Assembly (NCBI GenBank): GCA_027064095.1
Contig: JAMOQI010000046.1
Span: 1-42,006, forward strand
Length of the DNA: 42,006 nt
Direction: 5' to 3'
Origin: Bacteroidales bacterium
GTDB taxonomy: Bacteria; Bacteroidota; Bacteroidia; Bacteroidales; UBA1556
Made by a program: the position numbers and the translations under genes
Notes under the pieces: generated by a model
Told to the model about the DNA's origin: nothing
Database searches by the model: none
The model's input: the letters and a program-made list of their open reading frames with translations, nothing else
Shown here: piece by piece, positions 1 through 8,258 of the stretch
How the letters are laid out: each line of letters opens with the position of its first letter
How positions within the stretch are numbered: position 1 is the stretch's first letter

Positions 1-1505
1 CCATATTTCCATTGTTTATCACGAATACCCCAAGCGCCATAAGCTTCAATATTGAACCAATCCGAAAGTTTATTATTTGACTGAAAACCAAGTCCGGCTC
101 TTAAGCCTTCAAACTCATTATAATTTACAATTTTGTTTAATTGTAAATCGAAAATACCGATAGGAATACTTCCATTTGCTAATGTTCTTAAAGTCCATAA
201 TTTTCTGTCGAAATGTTCTGCTTTGCCTAAACTGTCAATAACATGATATGTCTTTAATTCTAGACTGTCAAGTTTAAGCGCTCTATTTTGTTGCCAGAAA
301 TTTTCATTTTGTTTTGATGCACTTTTGTCAATATCCAGGACCACATTACTAAATCTAGTATTTTTAACATCTTCATCTATCTTGATATCTTTAAGATAAC
401 TTTTTCCTATTCCCACAAGGGGTTCACCATTTAAGTCGATGCTGCGAAACTCTAAATTAGTATTCAGTTGAACGGGAAACCAGGCTCCATTTACAAGCTC
501 ATACTTTTGTTGGATTTTTATATTTAAAGAAGTGCTGGTATCAGCAGGTTGAGCAATAACATTTTGAATGGCATATTTGTTTGTATTAATATATAGTAAC
601 CCCTTCATTCCATCAAAATTTTTTCCTTTCAGAGGACGAAAAGAAATTATAAATATAGTATCATTTTTGTTTAATAAAGTATCTTCTATTAGAAAGAAGT
701 ATTTTTTTGTACTTCCATTGCTAATGGGATTTACATATTTTTTATCAAGAAGGCTAATATTGTTTTTATAAAAAGAGAATGATTGAAACTGATTGGCAAG
801 CATAACAAATAGTGGGTCTTGAAGCCCTGACATTTTTGTTCCAATCACTTTCTCATAATGCTTATCAGGTTTTTTATAAGTGTGTTTGCTTATGCTTTCC
901 ATCACAAATAAATGTTGCGATTTAAGAAAATTCTCCAGCTTTTTATCTGATGAATCAGCGGTTGCATTATCTTTTTGTTTTTGCGAATTATTATTGGCTG
1001 CACTAATTGATATTATATTTTTACTTCCCATTACACTATCCGGTTGATAAGCAGCAGAAGATTTCGCTGTAAAAATCATTTTATGATAAGCATTATAGGA
1101 GAATGATTTTAGGTTTTCAGGGTTATTTTCTTTACGATGATTAGAACAGTTTTTTATTATTCTATGTGCTGGATTTTCTTTTGATATTATTGACACTGTA
1201 CTAAGAGTATAGCTTTTTGGTGTCAATTGCACATTTAAGTAATTGGAAGAAATATTGTCGGTTGCAATTGTAGTTTTTTTATATCCTACGTAAATGAAAC
1301 TTAAAGAATCAATACCCTTAATTTTATCTATTTCAAAACGTCCATCAATATCGCTGGAGACACCATATGATGAATTATCATAAATTATATTAACGAAAGC
1401 CAAAGGATTACCAGTTTTTGAGTCGGTGACAGAGCCTTTAATATTTTGGGAGAATGACATTGTATAGATTAATGTCATAAATAAGATAAAAACAATAGTT
1501 TTCAT
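1..1505 (-). CDS. DUF5686 / carboxypeptidase-regulatory-like domain protein, C-terminus cut by window edge
   Basis: The frame is open from an ATG at 1505 to the window edge (about 501 codons), so the C-terminal part is missing. It starts with a hydrophobic signal peptide (MKTIVFILFMTLIYTMSFSQ), then a carboxypeptidase-regulatory-like beta-sandwich (about residues 20-100: KGSVTDSKTGNPLAFVNI, DGRFEI, YVGYK). The rest resembles the DUF5686 family, which in Bacteroidota is an outer-membrane barrel-like protein preceded by this plug-like domain. The last visible part (GLRAGLGFQSNNKLSDWFN) looks like the beginning of the barrel. The function is unknown; a cell-envelope location is inferred. The start codon lies one base beyond the stop of the upstream mazG-like gene, so the two are probably co-transcribed. 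Confidence 0.75.
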   Translation of the reverse strand, partial: MKTIVFILFMTLIYTMSFSQNIKGSVTDSKTGNPLAFVNIIYDNSSYGVSSDIDGRFEIDKIKGIDSLSFIYVGYKKTTIATDNISSNYLNVQLTPKSYTLSTVSIISKENPAHRIIKNCSNHRKENNPENLKSFSYNAYHKMIFTAKSSAAYQPDSVMGSKNIISISAANNNSQKQKDNATADSSDKKLENFLKSQHLFVMESISKHTYKKPDKHYEKVIGTKMSGLQDPLFVMLANQFQSFSFYKNNISLLDKKYVNPISNGSTKKYFFLIEDTLLNKNDTIFIISFRPLKGKNFDGMKGLLYINTNKYAIQNVIAQPADTSTSLNIKIQQKYELVNGAWFPVQLNTNLEFRSIDLNGEPLVGIGKSYLKDIKIDEDVKNTRFSNVVLDIDKSASKQNENFWQQNRALKLDSLELKTYHVIDSLGKAEHFDRKLWTLRTLANGSIPIGIFDLQLNKIVNYNEFEGLRAGLGFQSNNKLSDWFNIEAYGAWGIRDKQWKY

Positions 1506-1506
1506 T

Positions 1507-1836
1507 CTAAAAATTTAATTTACTATTCGCTTTATGACGGTCTTTATCGCGAAAAGTTTTCTTCTGCATATTTTTATTAAAAGCCTCTGTTAAATCTACA
1601 TTAGTCTGATTTGCTATAGCTATTAATACCCAAAGCACATCTGCTAACTCATCAGCAAGGTCTTTATCTTTATCTGATTCTTTAAAGCTTTGTTCTCCGT
1701 ATTTGCGTGAGATTATTCTGGCAACTTCACCTACTTCTTCCGTAAGTATAGCCATATTAGTAAGCTCATTAAAGTATCTTACTCCATGGGTTTTAATCCA
1801 GTTATCGACTTTTTCTTGTGCTTCTTGAATTGTCAT
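1507..1836 (-). CDS. MazG-like nucleotide pyrophosphohydrolase
   Basis: A 109-residue all-alpha NTP pyrophosphohydrolase of the MazG superfamily. The magnesium-binding EExxE...ExxD pattern is visible: EEVGE at residues 33-37 and ELAD at 63-66. Members of this family hydrolyse nucleoside triphosphates to monophosphate and pyrophosphate and are often house-cleaning enzymes. This is the short single-domain form rather than full-length MazG. The ATG at 1836 gives the normal family start (MTIQEAQEKVDNWI). It sits directly upstream of the DUF5686 gene with one base between them, but nothing in the sequence links their functions. Substrate cannot be told from sequence. Confidence 0.85.
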   Translation of the reverse strand: MTIQEAQEKVDNWIKTHGVRYFNELTNMAILTEEVGEVARIISRKYGEQSFKESDKDKDLADELADVLWVLIAIANQTNVDLTEAFNKNMQKKTFRDKDRHKANSKLNF

Positions 1837-1856
1837 AACTAATGAGGATAGTAAAT

Positions 1857-2525
1857 TTATATATATTTTAAGTATTCGAAGAATCCAAAATCATTAAGGG
1901 TCCTGAATATTAATATTACTCCAAAAATAACTAAAGCAATTCCTACAATTTTGTTTAAAATAATTTCTTTTCTTGGTTTCAGATATCCTTTAATTTTTCC
2001 ACCCACAAAGCTTTTGAGTATATCTGTTAAAAAGATAGTGGTAAAAGTACCTGCAAAAAATATTATAGTGCTTTCCAGAATTTTCCCCGGAGGTGCATTT
2101 TTACCTACAAATCCAAGTGCTCCAAACCAAAAGAAAAACAAAAATGGATTTGCAATATTTAAGAAAAAGCCTCTTACAACATATCCAATAGGGTGTGGGT
2201 TTTTTGGTGGTTTGTTGGGGTTGTATTTCCTTCGTTTTAGAATTTCGGGTTTTTTAGCCCAAGAGACAGATCCGTAAATAATTAATATTATTCCTCCGAT
2301 TAATCCTACATAAACTTTATTGTTGGGGTCGTCAAAAAGTTGTGCCCCAATTAGATAACTTATTATTACTAATAAAATATCGCTTGCTGAAACTCCCATC
2401 GCCATAAATATTCCATAGCGAAAGCCTTTTGTTATACCAGTTTGGATAATAGCAAAAAATGCAGGGCCTAAGGATACAGCTACTAATAAACCTAATAAAA
2501 CTCCTTCAAAAAATAATGTTACCAT
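1857..2525 (-). CDS. LysE family translocator
   Basis: A 222-residue integral membrane protein with about six hydrophobic segments. The start resembles the LysE/RhtB exporter family (GVLLGLLVAVSLGPAFFAIIQ, with the conserved Gly-Pro in the first helix), and the fourth segment carries the typical GFFLNIANPFLFFFW (usually NPK or NPF). Family members export amino acids such as lysine, threonine or homoserine; the substrate here is unknown. A promoter-like box TATCTTTG lies 19 bases upstream of the ATG at 2525, so the gene probably has its own promoter and leads into the mazG-like and DUF5686 genes. Confidence 0.85.
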   Translation of the reverse strand: MVTLFFEGVLLGLLVAVSLGPAFFAIIQTGITKGFRYGIFMAMGVSASDILLVIISYLIGAQLFDDPNNKVYVGLIGGIILIIYGSVSWAKKPEILKRRKYNPNKPPKNPHPIGYVVRGFFLNIANPFLFFFWFGALGFVGKNAPPGKILESTIIFFAGTFTTIFLTDILKSFVGGKIKGYLKPRKEIILNKIVGIALVIFGVILIFRTLNDFGFFEYLKYI

Positions 2526-2544
2526 ATTCTACGTCATTATATGG

Positions 2545-2574
2545 CAAAGATATATATTTAGATTGCATAATAAA
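2545..2574 (-). promoter_or_regulatory. Putative promoter of the LysE-family gene
   Basis: On the minus strand TTTA (2574-2571), 18 bases, then TATCTTTG (2552-2545) match the Bacteroidota primary sigma consensus (TTTG or TTG at -33, TAnnTTTG at -7). A start of transcription near 2538 would give a leader of about a dozen bases. Confidence 0.45.
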
Positions 2575-2600
2575 TATAAAATAACTGATTGTTTTATTAA

Positions 2601-2678
2601 CCTGGGGCTTCCCCTCATTGCATCTCGCCATTCATTGCTTATTTATATAGTTTGCTTTGCTTTTGTATGAATAATACG
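2601..2678 (-). repeat. Intergenic dispersed repeat, copy 1
   Basis: Read on the minus strand, 2677-2654 (GTATTATTCATACAAAAGC followed by AAAGC) is identical over its whole length to copy 2 near 28.1 kb. The similarity continues with gaps and substitutions through ATGAATGGCGAGATGCAATG. The second half of the hairpin seen in copy 2 is degenerate here. A small GGGG-CTT-CCCC hairpin closes the far end (2604-2614). The copy lies downstream of the alpha/beta hydrolase gene. Confidence 0.65.
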
Positions 2679-2718
2679 TGTTAATATGTTTAATCCTGAT
2701 AGTATTGGAGGGAGTTTT

Positions 2719-3513
2719 TTAACAGATATCAACAAAGTGTTTTACAAAAGCCAAAGTGTTTTTATAGTCTTCGAGATATCCCATATGGGCAACATTATCA
2801 AGAATTAGCACTTCGGCATGTTTAGCAAGGGCTATTTGTGGTAACAGTTTATCCAAAGGAGTTCTAGGGTCTTGTTTGCCGATAATAAATAGAACAGGTA
2901 GATTTGTAGTTTTCAAAAGCTTCTCTTTATCTGTTCTGTGTCGCATTCCCTCTAAAGCTGCAATTACAGCTTCTTTTGAAATGGATTTAGAAGCTTCTTG
3001 TAATTTATTGATCTCTGTAGAAAGTTTCTTTTGATTTTCTTTTGTAAATAAATCTGGGATAAAAGAAGATATAAAATCTTTATGATTATCTTTTACAATT
3101 TGAATTGCTCTGCCTCTGTTTATTTTACCTTCTGGAGTATCTGCATAGGCATGCGAATGAAAAACTCCAAAACCGGATAATTTATCTTGATAATTTTCGG
3201 CAAATGCTAAGCTGACATATCCACCCATGCTATGGCCAATCATTACGCACTTTTGAATGTTTAATTTTTCAAGAACATCATTTACAATGTCAGCCATAAG
3301 TTCCATGCTATGGCTTTCGAATGAATGTAAATCGCTTTGACCATGTCCGGGTAAATCTATCAGCAGAACTTGGAAATCTTTAGCAAGTGCTGCTGAAAAA
3401 TTCTCCCAAATATCCATATTCTCTAGAAAACCATGAAGTAAAACTACTGTCTTTCCTTGGCCGGCAAGGTGATAACAAACATCTTTGTCATTGTATTTAG
3501 TGAATTTTTTCAT
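2719..3513 (-). CDS. Alpha/beta-fold hydrolase
   Basis: A 264-residue single-domain alpha/beta hydrolase. The oxyanion-hole region is LLHGFLENMDIW (residues 25-36), the nucleophile elbow is GHSMGGY with Ser95, and the rest of the triad is probably Asp215 (GKQDPRTP) and His243 (NVAHMGYLED). The order and spacing match small esterases and the MenH/BioH-like subfamily, but no substrate can be assigned. A role in menaquinone synthesis (MenH) is unlikely because the organism carries the futalosine-pathway gene mqnD. It starts 21 bases downstream of the lysS stop, so it may be read from the lysS promoter. Confidence 0.85.
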   Translation of the reverse strand: MKKFTKYNDKDVCYHLAGQGKTVVLLHGFLENMDIWENFSAALAKDFQVLLIDLPGHGQSDLHSFESHSMELMADIVNDVLEKLNIQKCVMIGHSMGGYVSLAFAENYQDKLSGFGVFHSHAYADTPEGKINRGRAIQIVKDNHKDFISSFIPDLFTKENQKKLSTEINKLQEASKSISKEAVIAALEGMRHRTDKEKLLKTTNLPVLFIIGKQDPRTPLDKLLPQIALAKHAEVLILDNVAHMGYLEDYKNTLAFVKHFVDIC

Positions 3514-3534
3514 ATTTAGTTTTCTAAGATATTA

Positions 3535-5247
3535 TCAGGATAGCCAGCTTTTCACCTCTTCAGGACTTGGATTTTTAATGTCCAATTTTAACTTTTTACG
3601 TAAACCACAAAGTTGTCCGTGCAATTTGTTTGGATTTTGTTCTTTGAGGTTATCAATAGTATCAATACCAATTTTTCTAATAACAGAGACCCATTCTTTA
3701 GCAATACCTAATGCCATAAAATCAGCATCTGTACTAATAGTTTTCTTTTTTTCCGGACGCATCTGAGGGAATAATAATACTTCTTGAATACTATCCTTAT
3801 TGGTCATAAACATCACAAGGCGGTCAATACCTATTCCTATTCCTGATGTAGGAGGCATACCATATTCTAAAGCACGAATAAAATCCTGATCGATAAACAT
3901 AGCTTCGTCATCTCCTTTTTCGCTAAGTTTAAGTTGGTCTTCAAACCTAGCTTTTTGGTCGATAGGGTCGTTGAGCTCTGTATAAGCATTTGCTAATTCT
4001 TTTCCATTGACAAATAGTTCAAAACGCTCAGTTAGCTCTTCATTATTACGATGTTTCTTGCATAAAGGAGACATTTCAACAGGGTAATCTGTAATAAAAG
4101 TAGGTTGTATATAATTGTGTTCACATTTTTCCCCAAATATTTCATCAATTAATTTACCTTTTCCCATTGAAGGGTCAGTATCAATACCTAGTTTATTAGC
4201 AATTTCTCTTATTTCATCTTCACTTTTGCCATTTAAATCATATCCGGTATGAGTTTTAATAGCTTCCAGCATTGGGATTTTTGCAAAAGGAGCTTTAAAA
4301 CTAACTTTGTTTTCGCCAAAAGTAACATCTGTTGTTCCATTTAAATCTAAAGCTACTTTCTCAAGCATTCTTTCGGTAAAATCCATCATCCAGTAATAAT
4401 CTTTGTAGGCAACATAGAGCTCTAATACCGTAAACTCAGGATTATGGGTACGGTCCATACCTTCATTTCTGAAATCTTTAGCAAATTCATAAACACCTTC
4501 GTATCCACCAACTATTAGTCTTTTCAAGTAAAGTTCATTAGCTATTCTTAAATAAAGAGGAATATTTAGTGCATTATGATGTGTTATAAAAGGCCTTGCA
4601 GCAGCACCTCCCGGTATTGGTTGCAGAATAGGGGTTTCAACTTCTAAATAATTATGTCGATTGAAAAACTCACGCATAGAGTTTATCACCTTACTTCTTT
4701 TAATAAAAGTATCTCGCACCTCTGTATTAACAATTAAATCAACATAACGTTGGCGATATCTTTGTTCCGGATCGGTAAATGCATCATACGTTTTGCCATC
4801 CTTTTCTTTTACAATAGGAAGAGGACGTAAAGCTTTGCTAAGCAATTTATAGGAAGTAACATGAATAGAGGTTTCCCCCATTTTTGTAGTGAAAACATAT
4901 CCTTCTACTCCAATAATATCACCGATATCAAGAAGTTTTTTAAACACAGTATTATACATGGTTTTGTCTTCACCGGAACAAATTTCATCGCGTTTAAAGT
5001 ATAATTGGATTCTGCCTTTTTCGTCTTGTAACTCAGCAAAGGCTGCAGCTCCCATAATTCTTCTACTCATAATTCTTCCGGCAATACTAACCGACTGATA
5101 AAGGCTATTGTCTTTAGGGAAGTTTTCATGAATTTCTTTGGTAGAGACTGTTATTTTATAAGCCTCAGGTGGGTAAGGGTTTATGCCCAATTTATATAAT
5201 TCGTTTAACGAATTTCTTCTTACGATTTCTTGTTCTGTTAGTTCCAT
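3535..5247 (-). CDS. lysS: Lysyl-tRNA synthetase, class II
   Basis: Charges tRNA-Lys with lysine in the cytoplasm. An OB-fold anticodon-binding domain (about residues 50-160, VSIAGRIMSRRIMGAAAF) is followed by the class II core: motif 2 around FRNEGMDRTHNPEFTVLE and motif 3 in PTSGIGIGIDRLVM. It has 570 residues, whereas the usual bacterial enzyme has about 500. The excess is a C-terminal extension after MRPEKK (LGIAKEWVSVIRKIGIDTID onward), helical and resembling a helix-hairpin-helix domain; similar extensions occur in Bacteroidota LysRS. The ATG at 5247 is preceded by a TATCTTTG promoter box. The downstream hydrolase gene is only 21 bases away. Confidence 0.97.
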   Translation of the reverse strand: MELTEQEIVRRNSLNELYKLGINPYPPEAYKITVSTKEIHENFPKDNSLYQSVSIAGRIMSRRIMGAAAFAELQDEKGRIQLYFKRDEICSGEDKTMYNTVFKKLLDIGDIIGVEGYVFTTKMGETSIHVTSYKLLSKALRPLPIVKEKDGKTYDAFTDPEQRYRQRYVDLIVNTEVRDTFIKRSKVINSMREFFNRHNYLEVETPILQPIPGGAAARPFITHHNALNIPLYLRIANELYLKRLIVGGYEGVYEFAKDFRNEGMDRTHNPEFTVLELYVAYKDYYWMMDFTERMLEKVALDLNGTTDVTFGENKVSFKAPFAKIPMLEAIKTHTGYDLNGKSEDEIREIANKLGIDTDPSMGKGKLIDEIFGEKCEHNYIQPTFITDYPVEMSPLCKKHRNNEELTERFELFVNGKELANAYTELNDPIDQKARFEDQLKLSEKGDDEAMFIDQDFIRALEYGMPPTSGIGIGIDRLVMFMTNKDSIQEVLLFPQMRPEKKKTISTDADFMALGIAKEWVSVIRKIGIDTIDNLKEQNPNKLHGQLCGLRKKLKLDIKNPSPEEVKSWLS

Positions 5248-5269
5248 TACGTTTCTGTTAAATTTGTGG

Positions 5270-5299
5270 CAAAGATATAAATTAAGATGTTTAACCTAA
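5270..5299 (-). promoter_or_regulatory. Putative promoter of lysS
   Basis: The minus strand shows TTAG (5299-5296), 18 bases and TATCTTTG (5277-5270), a good match to the Bacteroidota -7 box with a weaker -33 element. It lies in the 64-base gap behind the ABC ATPase gene and 22 bases before the lysS ATG. Confidence 0.5.
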
Positions 5300-5311
5300 T
5301 TTAATCTACAA

Positions 5312-5944
5312 TTACTTTTTTGTTTTATAGTCTTCTATTTGAATTGTATTATTGCAAAAGAAGAATTCACTTTTAATATTATTAGAGCAAACAACAACGA
5401 TTCTATTATTTTTATATTTTAATATCAAATCTTTATACCAATTAATTCCCTTTTCATCAAGGTTTGAAGATGGTTCATCCAGAAATAGGGTGTCAGACTT
5501 GCTTATAATGCTTAATCCCAGTTTTAATCTCTGCTTCATACCTGATGAAAAATTCCTTACTATTTTATCTTTGGCGTTTTCTAAATAGCAAATTTCAATA
5601 AACTTATTTTTATCAATTTCGTTATAGAAACTTTTAAAATTTAAATGAAAATCGATGACTTCAGAGAGTGTAAATTCTTCAGGAAGTTCCATATAAGGAG
5701 CCGATAATGAGATGTATTTGTATAAATCTTCATTTAAGATAGTATCGCCATTTTTAATATAACTCAATTTACCTTTTGTAGGAGTGAGAACGCTGGCAAT
5801 TACTTTCAATAATGTTGATTTACCTGAGCCATTAGAGCCAAGGATTACATAACTTTTATTTTTCTCAAAAGTGTAGGATAAGTTTCTGAAAATCCATTCC
5901 TTAGCATAACGCTTAGCGGTATTTTCAAGAATAATTTTTTCCAA
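5312..5944 (-). CDS. ABC transporter ATP-binding protein with atypical Q- and H-loops
   Basis: A 210-residue stand-alone ABC ATPase. Walker A is GSNGSGKS (36-43), the signature is SSGMKQR (133-139) and Walker B is LFLDEP (153-158), with a D-loop SSNLDE. The switch histidine normally found after Walker B (consensus xTHD/N) is replaced: the sequence reads VVVCSNN (183-189), with Asn at the His position. The usual Q-loop glutamine is also not evident (ISLSAPYMELP). No permease gene is adjacent, so the partner is unknown. It follows lpxA by 12 bases in the lipid A cluster, which suggests an envelope-related role, but that is inference. Confidence 0.85.
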   Translation of the reverse strand: MEKIILENTAKRYAKEWIFRNLSYTFEKNKSYVILGSNGSGKSTLLKVIASVLTPTKGKLSYIKNGDTILNEDLYKYISLSAPYMELPEEFTLSEVIDFHLNFKSFYNEIDKNKFIEICYLENAKDKIVRNFSSGMKQRLKLGLSIISKSDTLFLDEPSSNLDEKGINWYKDLILKYKNNRIVVVCSNNIKSEFFFCNNTIQIEDYKTKK

Positions 5945-5956
5945 TTTAATATTAAT

Positions 5957-6742
5957 TTAACTATTTTTGGTATAACCCTTCATTACTCCTCTTCTAGAGT
6001 TAGTAATGAATGAAATGACTTCGTCTCTTTCGGGAGAAGCAGGCATTTCAGCTTCAATAATTTCTACTGCCTGAGAAACATTATTCTTTTGTTGGAATAA
6101 TATTCTATAAATTGCTTGTATTTCGTTAATTTTTTCTGAAGTAAACCCTCTTCGTCTAAGTCCAATAGAATTGATACCAACATATGAAACCGGTTCACGA
6201 GCAGCTTTAACAAATGGAGGTATATCTTTTCTAACAAGAGAACCTCCGGAAATCATACTGTGTGCACCAATATTTACAAACTGATGAATAGCGACCATTC
6301 CACCGATTATAGCATAATCTTCAACTGTAATATGACCAGCTAAGGTAGCAACATTTGCCAAAATACAGTTGTTGCCAACAATACAATCGTGAGCTATATG
6401 CACATATGCCATTAATAAGTTATTATCACCAATTGTTGTTTCCATATTAGCTTTAGTACCTCTATTAATGGTTACAAATTCTCTGATTATATTGTTGTTA
6501 CCAATACGAACAATACTATCTTCACCGTCGAATTTTAAATCTTGAGGCACTGCAGATATTACTGCACCGGGGAAAATCTTATTGTTTTTCCCTATTCTGG
6601 CTCCTTCCATTATAGTAACATTTGGTCCTATCCAAGTACCTTCACCAATTTCTACATTTTTATCTATAGTAACAAAAGGTTCAATTACAACTGTTGAAGC
6701 TATTTTAGCTTGGGGATGTACGTATGCAAGTGGTTGATTCAT
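5957..6742 (-). CDS. lpxA: UDP-N-acetylglucosamine O-acyltransferase
   Basis: Catalyses the first step of lipid A synthesis, transfer of a 3-hydroxyacyl chain from ACP to the 3-hydroxyl of UDP-GlcNAc, in the cytoplasm. The 261-residue protein is a left-handed beta-helix of hexapeptide repeats (residues about 8-190) with a helical C-terminal domain. The catalytic histidine is His118 in HIAHDCIVGN, matching His125 of the E. coli enzyme. The family length is about 260, so it is complete. It is 6 bases downstream of lpxC/fabZ and 12 bases upstream of the ABC ATPase gene, consistent with one operon. Confidence 0.97.
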   Translation of the reverse strand: MNQPLAYVHPQAKIASTVVIEPFVTIDKNVEIGEGTWIGPNVTIMEGARIGKNNKIFPGAVISAVPQDLKFDGEDSIVRIGNNNIIREFVTINRGTKANMETTIGDNNLLMAYVHIAHDCIVGNNCILANVATLAGHITVEDYAIIGGMVAIHQFVNIGAHSMISGGSLVRKDIPPFVKAAREPVSYVGINSIGLRRRGFTSEKINEIQAIYRILFQQKNNVSQAVEIIEAEMPASPERDEVISFITNSRRGVMKGYTKNS

Positions 6743-6748
6743 AATATA

Positions 6749-8137
6749 TTATTTCTTTTTAACTATTTGGGCTAACATCTCAGCTTCCATTACAACTTTA
6801 TTTCCTACCCAAGCTTTTCCGCCCATGTGGCAAAGACCTCTTCTAACAGGAGAAAGTAGTTTTAAGTCAAAAATAATTGTGTCTCCGGGAACAACTTTAT
6901 TTCTTAATCGAACATTATCAATTTTTAAGAAATAAGTAATATAGTTTTCGGGGTCAGGAACTTGGCTAAGAACAAGGATGCCACCACTTTGTGCCATAGC
7001 TTCTATTTGAAGCACTGCAGGCATAACAGGTTCGTCAGGGAAATGACCCACGAAAAAGTCTTCATTCATGGTTACATTTTTAACTCCTATTACTCTATCT
7101 TCAGTTACTGTCATTATCTTATCTACTAATAGGAATGGGTTACGATGTGGTAACATTTTTTTGATATCTTCAATATTGTATTGAGGTTTGGAGTTTAAAT
7201 CAATATTTGGAGGTCCATCATTACTCTTTTTTATTTTCTCACGGATGAGTTTAGCGAATTCCACATTTGTTTCGTGACCTGGTCTAACAGCTATAACTCT
7301 ACCTTTAATAGGCATACCTACTAGTGCTAAATCTCCAATTACATCTAAAAGTTTGTGTCTTGCTGCTTCGTTATCAAATTTAAGTTCTAAATTATTTAAT
7401 ATTCCTTTTTGCATTACTTTAACAGTGGGTTTATTAAATAATTTAGCTAGTCTTACTAGTTCTTTATCAGAAACTTGTTTATTTACAAATACTATTGCAT
7501 TACTTAAGTCTCCACCTTTAATAAGGTTGTTATCCAAAAGAAATTCTAATTCATGTAAGAATACAAAAGTTCTACAAGGAGCAATTTCTTTAGCAAAATC
7601 CGCATAATCATTCAATTCTGCATTTTGAGTTCCCAGAACAGTAGTGTTATAGTCTATCATGGTAGAAATTCTGCGGCTATTATCGGGAATAATAGTCATT
7701 TCAGTATTTCTAGCTTCGTGTTTATAATTAATTACCTCATCAAGTTCAAAATAAACTCTGTCTTCTTCAAGTTCTTTTAGTCCAACTTTCTGTAGAATAT
7801 GTACATAGTAGAAAGAACTACCATCTAATATTGGAGCTTCTTCCTGATCCATTTCTACAATAACATTGTCTATCCCAAGGCCTACAAGAGCGGCTAATAC
7901 ATGCTCAATAGTTGTTATTCTTGCTCCTTTATATTCAAGAGTAGTCCCTCTTGAAGTATCTACAACATAATCTGCTATTGCTTGAAATTCTGGAGCTCCT
8001 TGAATATCAACTCTTCTAAATACATACCCTGTATTTGCGGCTGCAGGTAGAAATTTTAAGTTCACTTCTGATCCAGTATGCAATCCTATACCGGAAATGC
8101 TTACTGATTCAGTGATGGTTGTTTGTTTTTCACTCAT
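6749..8137 (-). CDS. lpxC/fabZ: Bifunctional UDP-3-O-acyl-GlcNAc deacetylase / 3-hydroxyacyl-ACP dehydratase
   Basis: A natural fusion of two enzymes, 462 residues. Residues about 1-305 are LpxC, the zinc deacetylase committing UDP-GlcNAc to lipid A: zinc ligands His79, His261 and Asp265, and catalytic His288, with the same spacing as E. coli (His79, His238, Asp242, His265). Residues about 318-462 are FabZ, the hot-dog-fold dehydratase: MLPHRNPFLLVDKI, then His365 in GHFPDEPVMP and Glu379, 14 residues apart as in E. coli FabZ. The two activities share 3-hydroxyacyl-ACP metabolism. The fusion is a known Bacteroidota trait. It sits between lpxD and lpxA. Confidence 0.97.
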   Translation of the reverse strand: MSEKQTTITESVSISGIGLHTGSEVNLKFLPAAANTGYVFRRVDIQGAPEFQAIADYVVDTSRGTTLEYKGARITTIEHVLAALVGLGIDNVIVEMDQEEAPILDGSSFYYVHILQKVGLKELEEDRVYFELDEVINYKHEARNTEMTIIPDNSRRISTMIDYNTTVLGTQNAELNDYADFAKEIAPCRTFVFLHELEFLLDNNLIKGGDLSNAIVFVNKQVSDKELVRLAKLFNKPTVKVMQKGILNNLELKFDNEAARHKLLDVIGDLALVGMPIKGRVIAVRPGHETNVEFAKLIREKIKKSNDGPPNIDLNSKPQYNIEDIKKMLPHRNPFLLVDKIMTVTEDRVIGVKNVTMNEDFFVGHFPDEPVMPAVLQIEAMAQSGGILVLSQVPDPENYITYFLKIDNVRLRNKVVPGDTIIFDLKLLSPVRRGLCHMGGKAWVGNKVVMEAEMLAQIVKKK

Positions 8138-8194
8138 TAATTTGATATTATTTAACGATAAAGTGGTAATAAATTATGCATAATAATTAATCGA

Positions 8195-8202
8195 CAAAAA
8201 TA
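8195..8202 (-). promoter_or_regulatory. Possible -7 box for lpxC/fabZ
   Basis: TATTTTTG on the minus strand, in the 121-base gap between lpxD and lpxC/fabZ, 57 bases before the ATG. No clear -33 element is seen, so this is weak support for an internal promoter. Confidence 0.3.
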
Positions 8203-8258
8203 GTAATAATTATATTGTAGATAAGTTTTTATGTTTATGGTGTTAAGGTGTTGATAAT

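Noticed and set aside
6749-8137. Fused lpxC-fabZ as a novel gene fusion
   Set aside because: The fusion is a well-known feature of Bacteroidota genomes, so it supports taxonomy but is not new.
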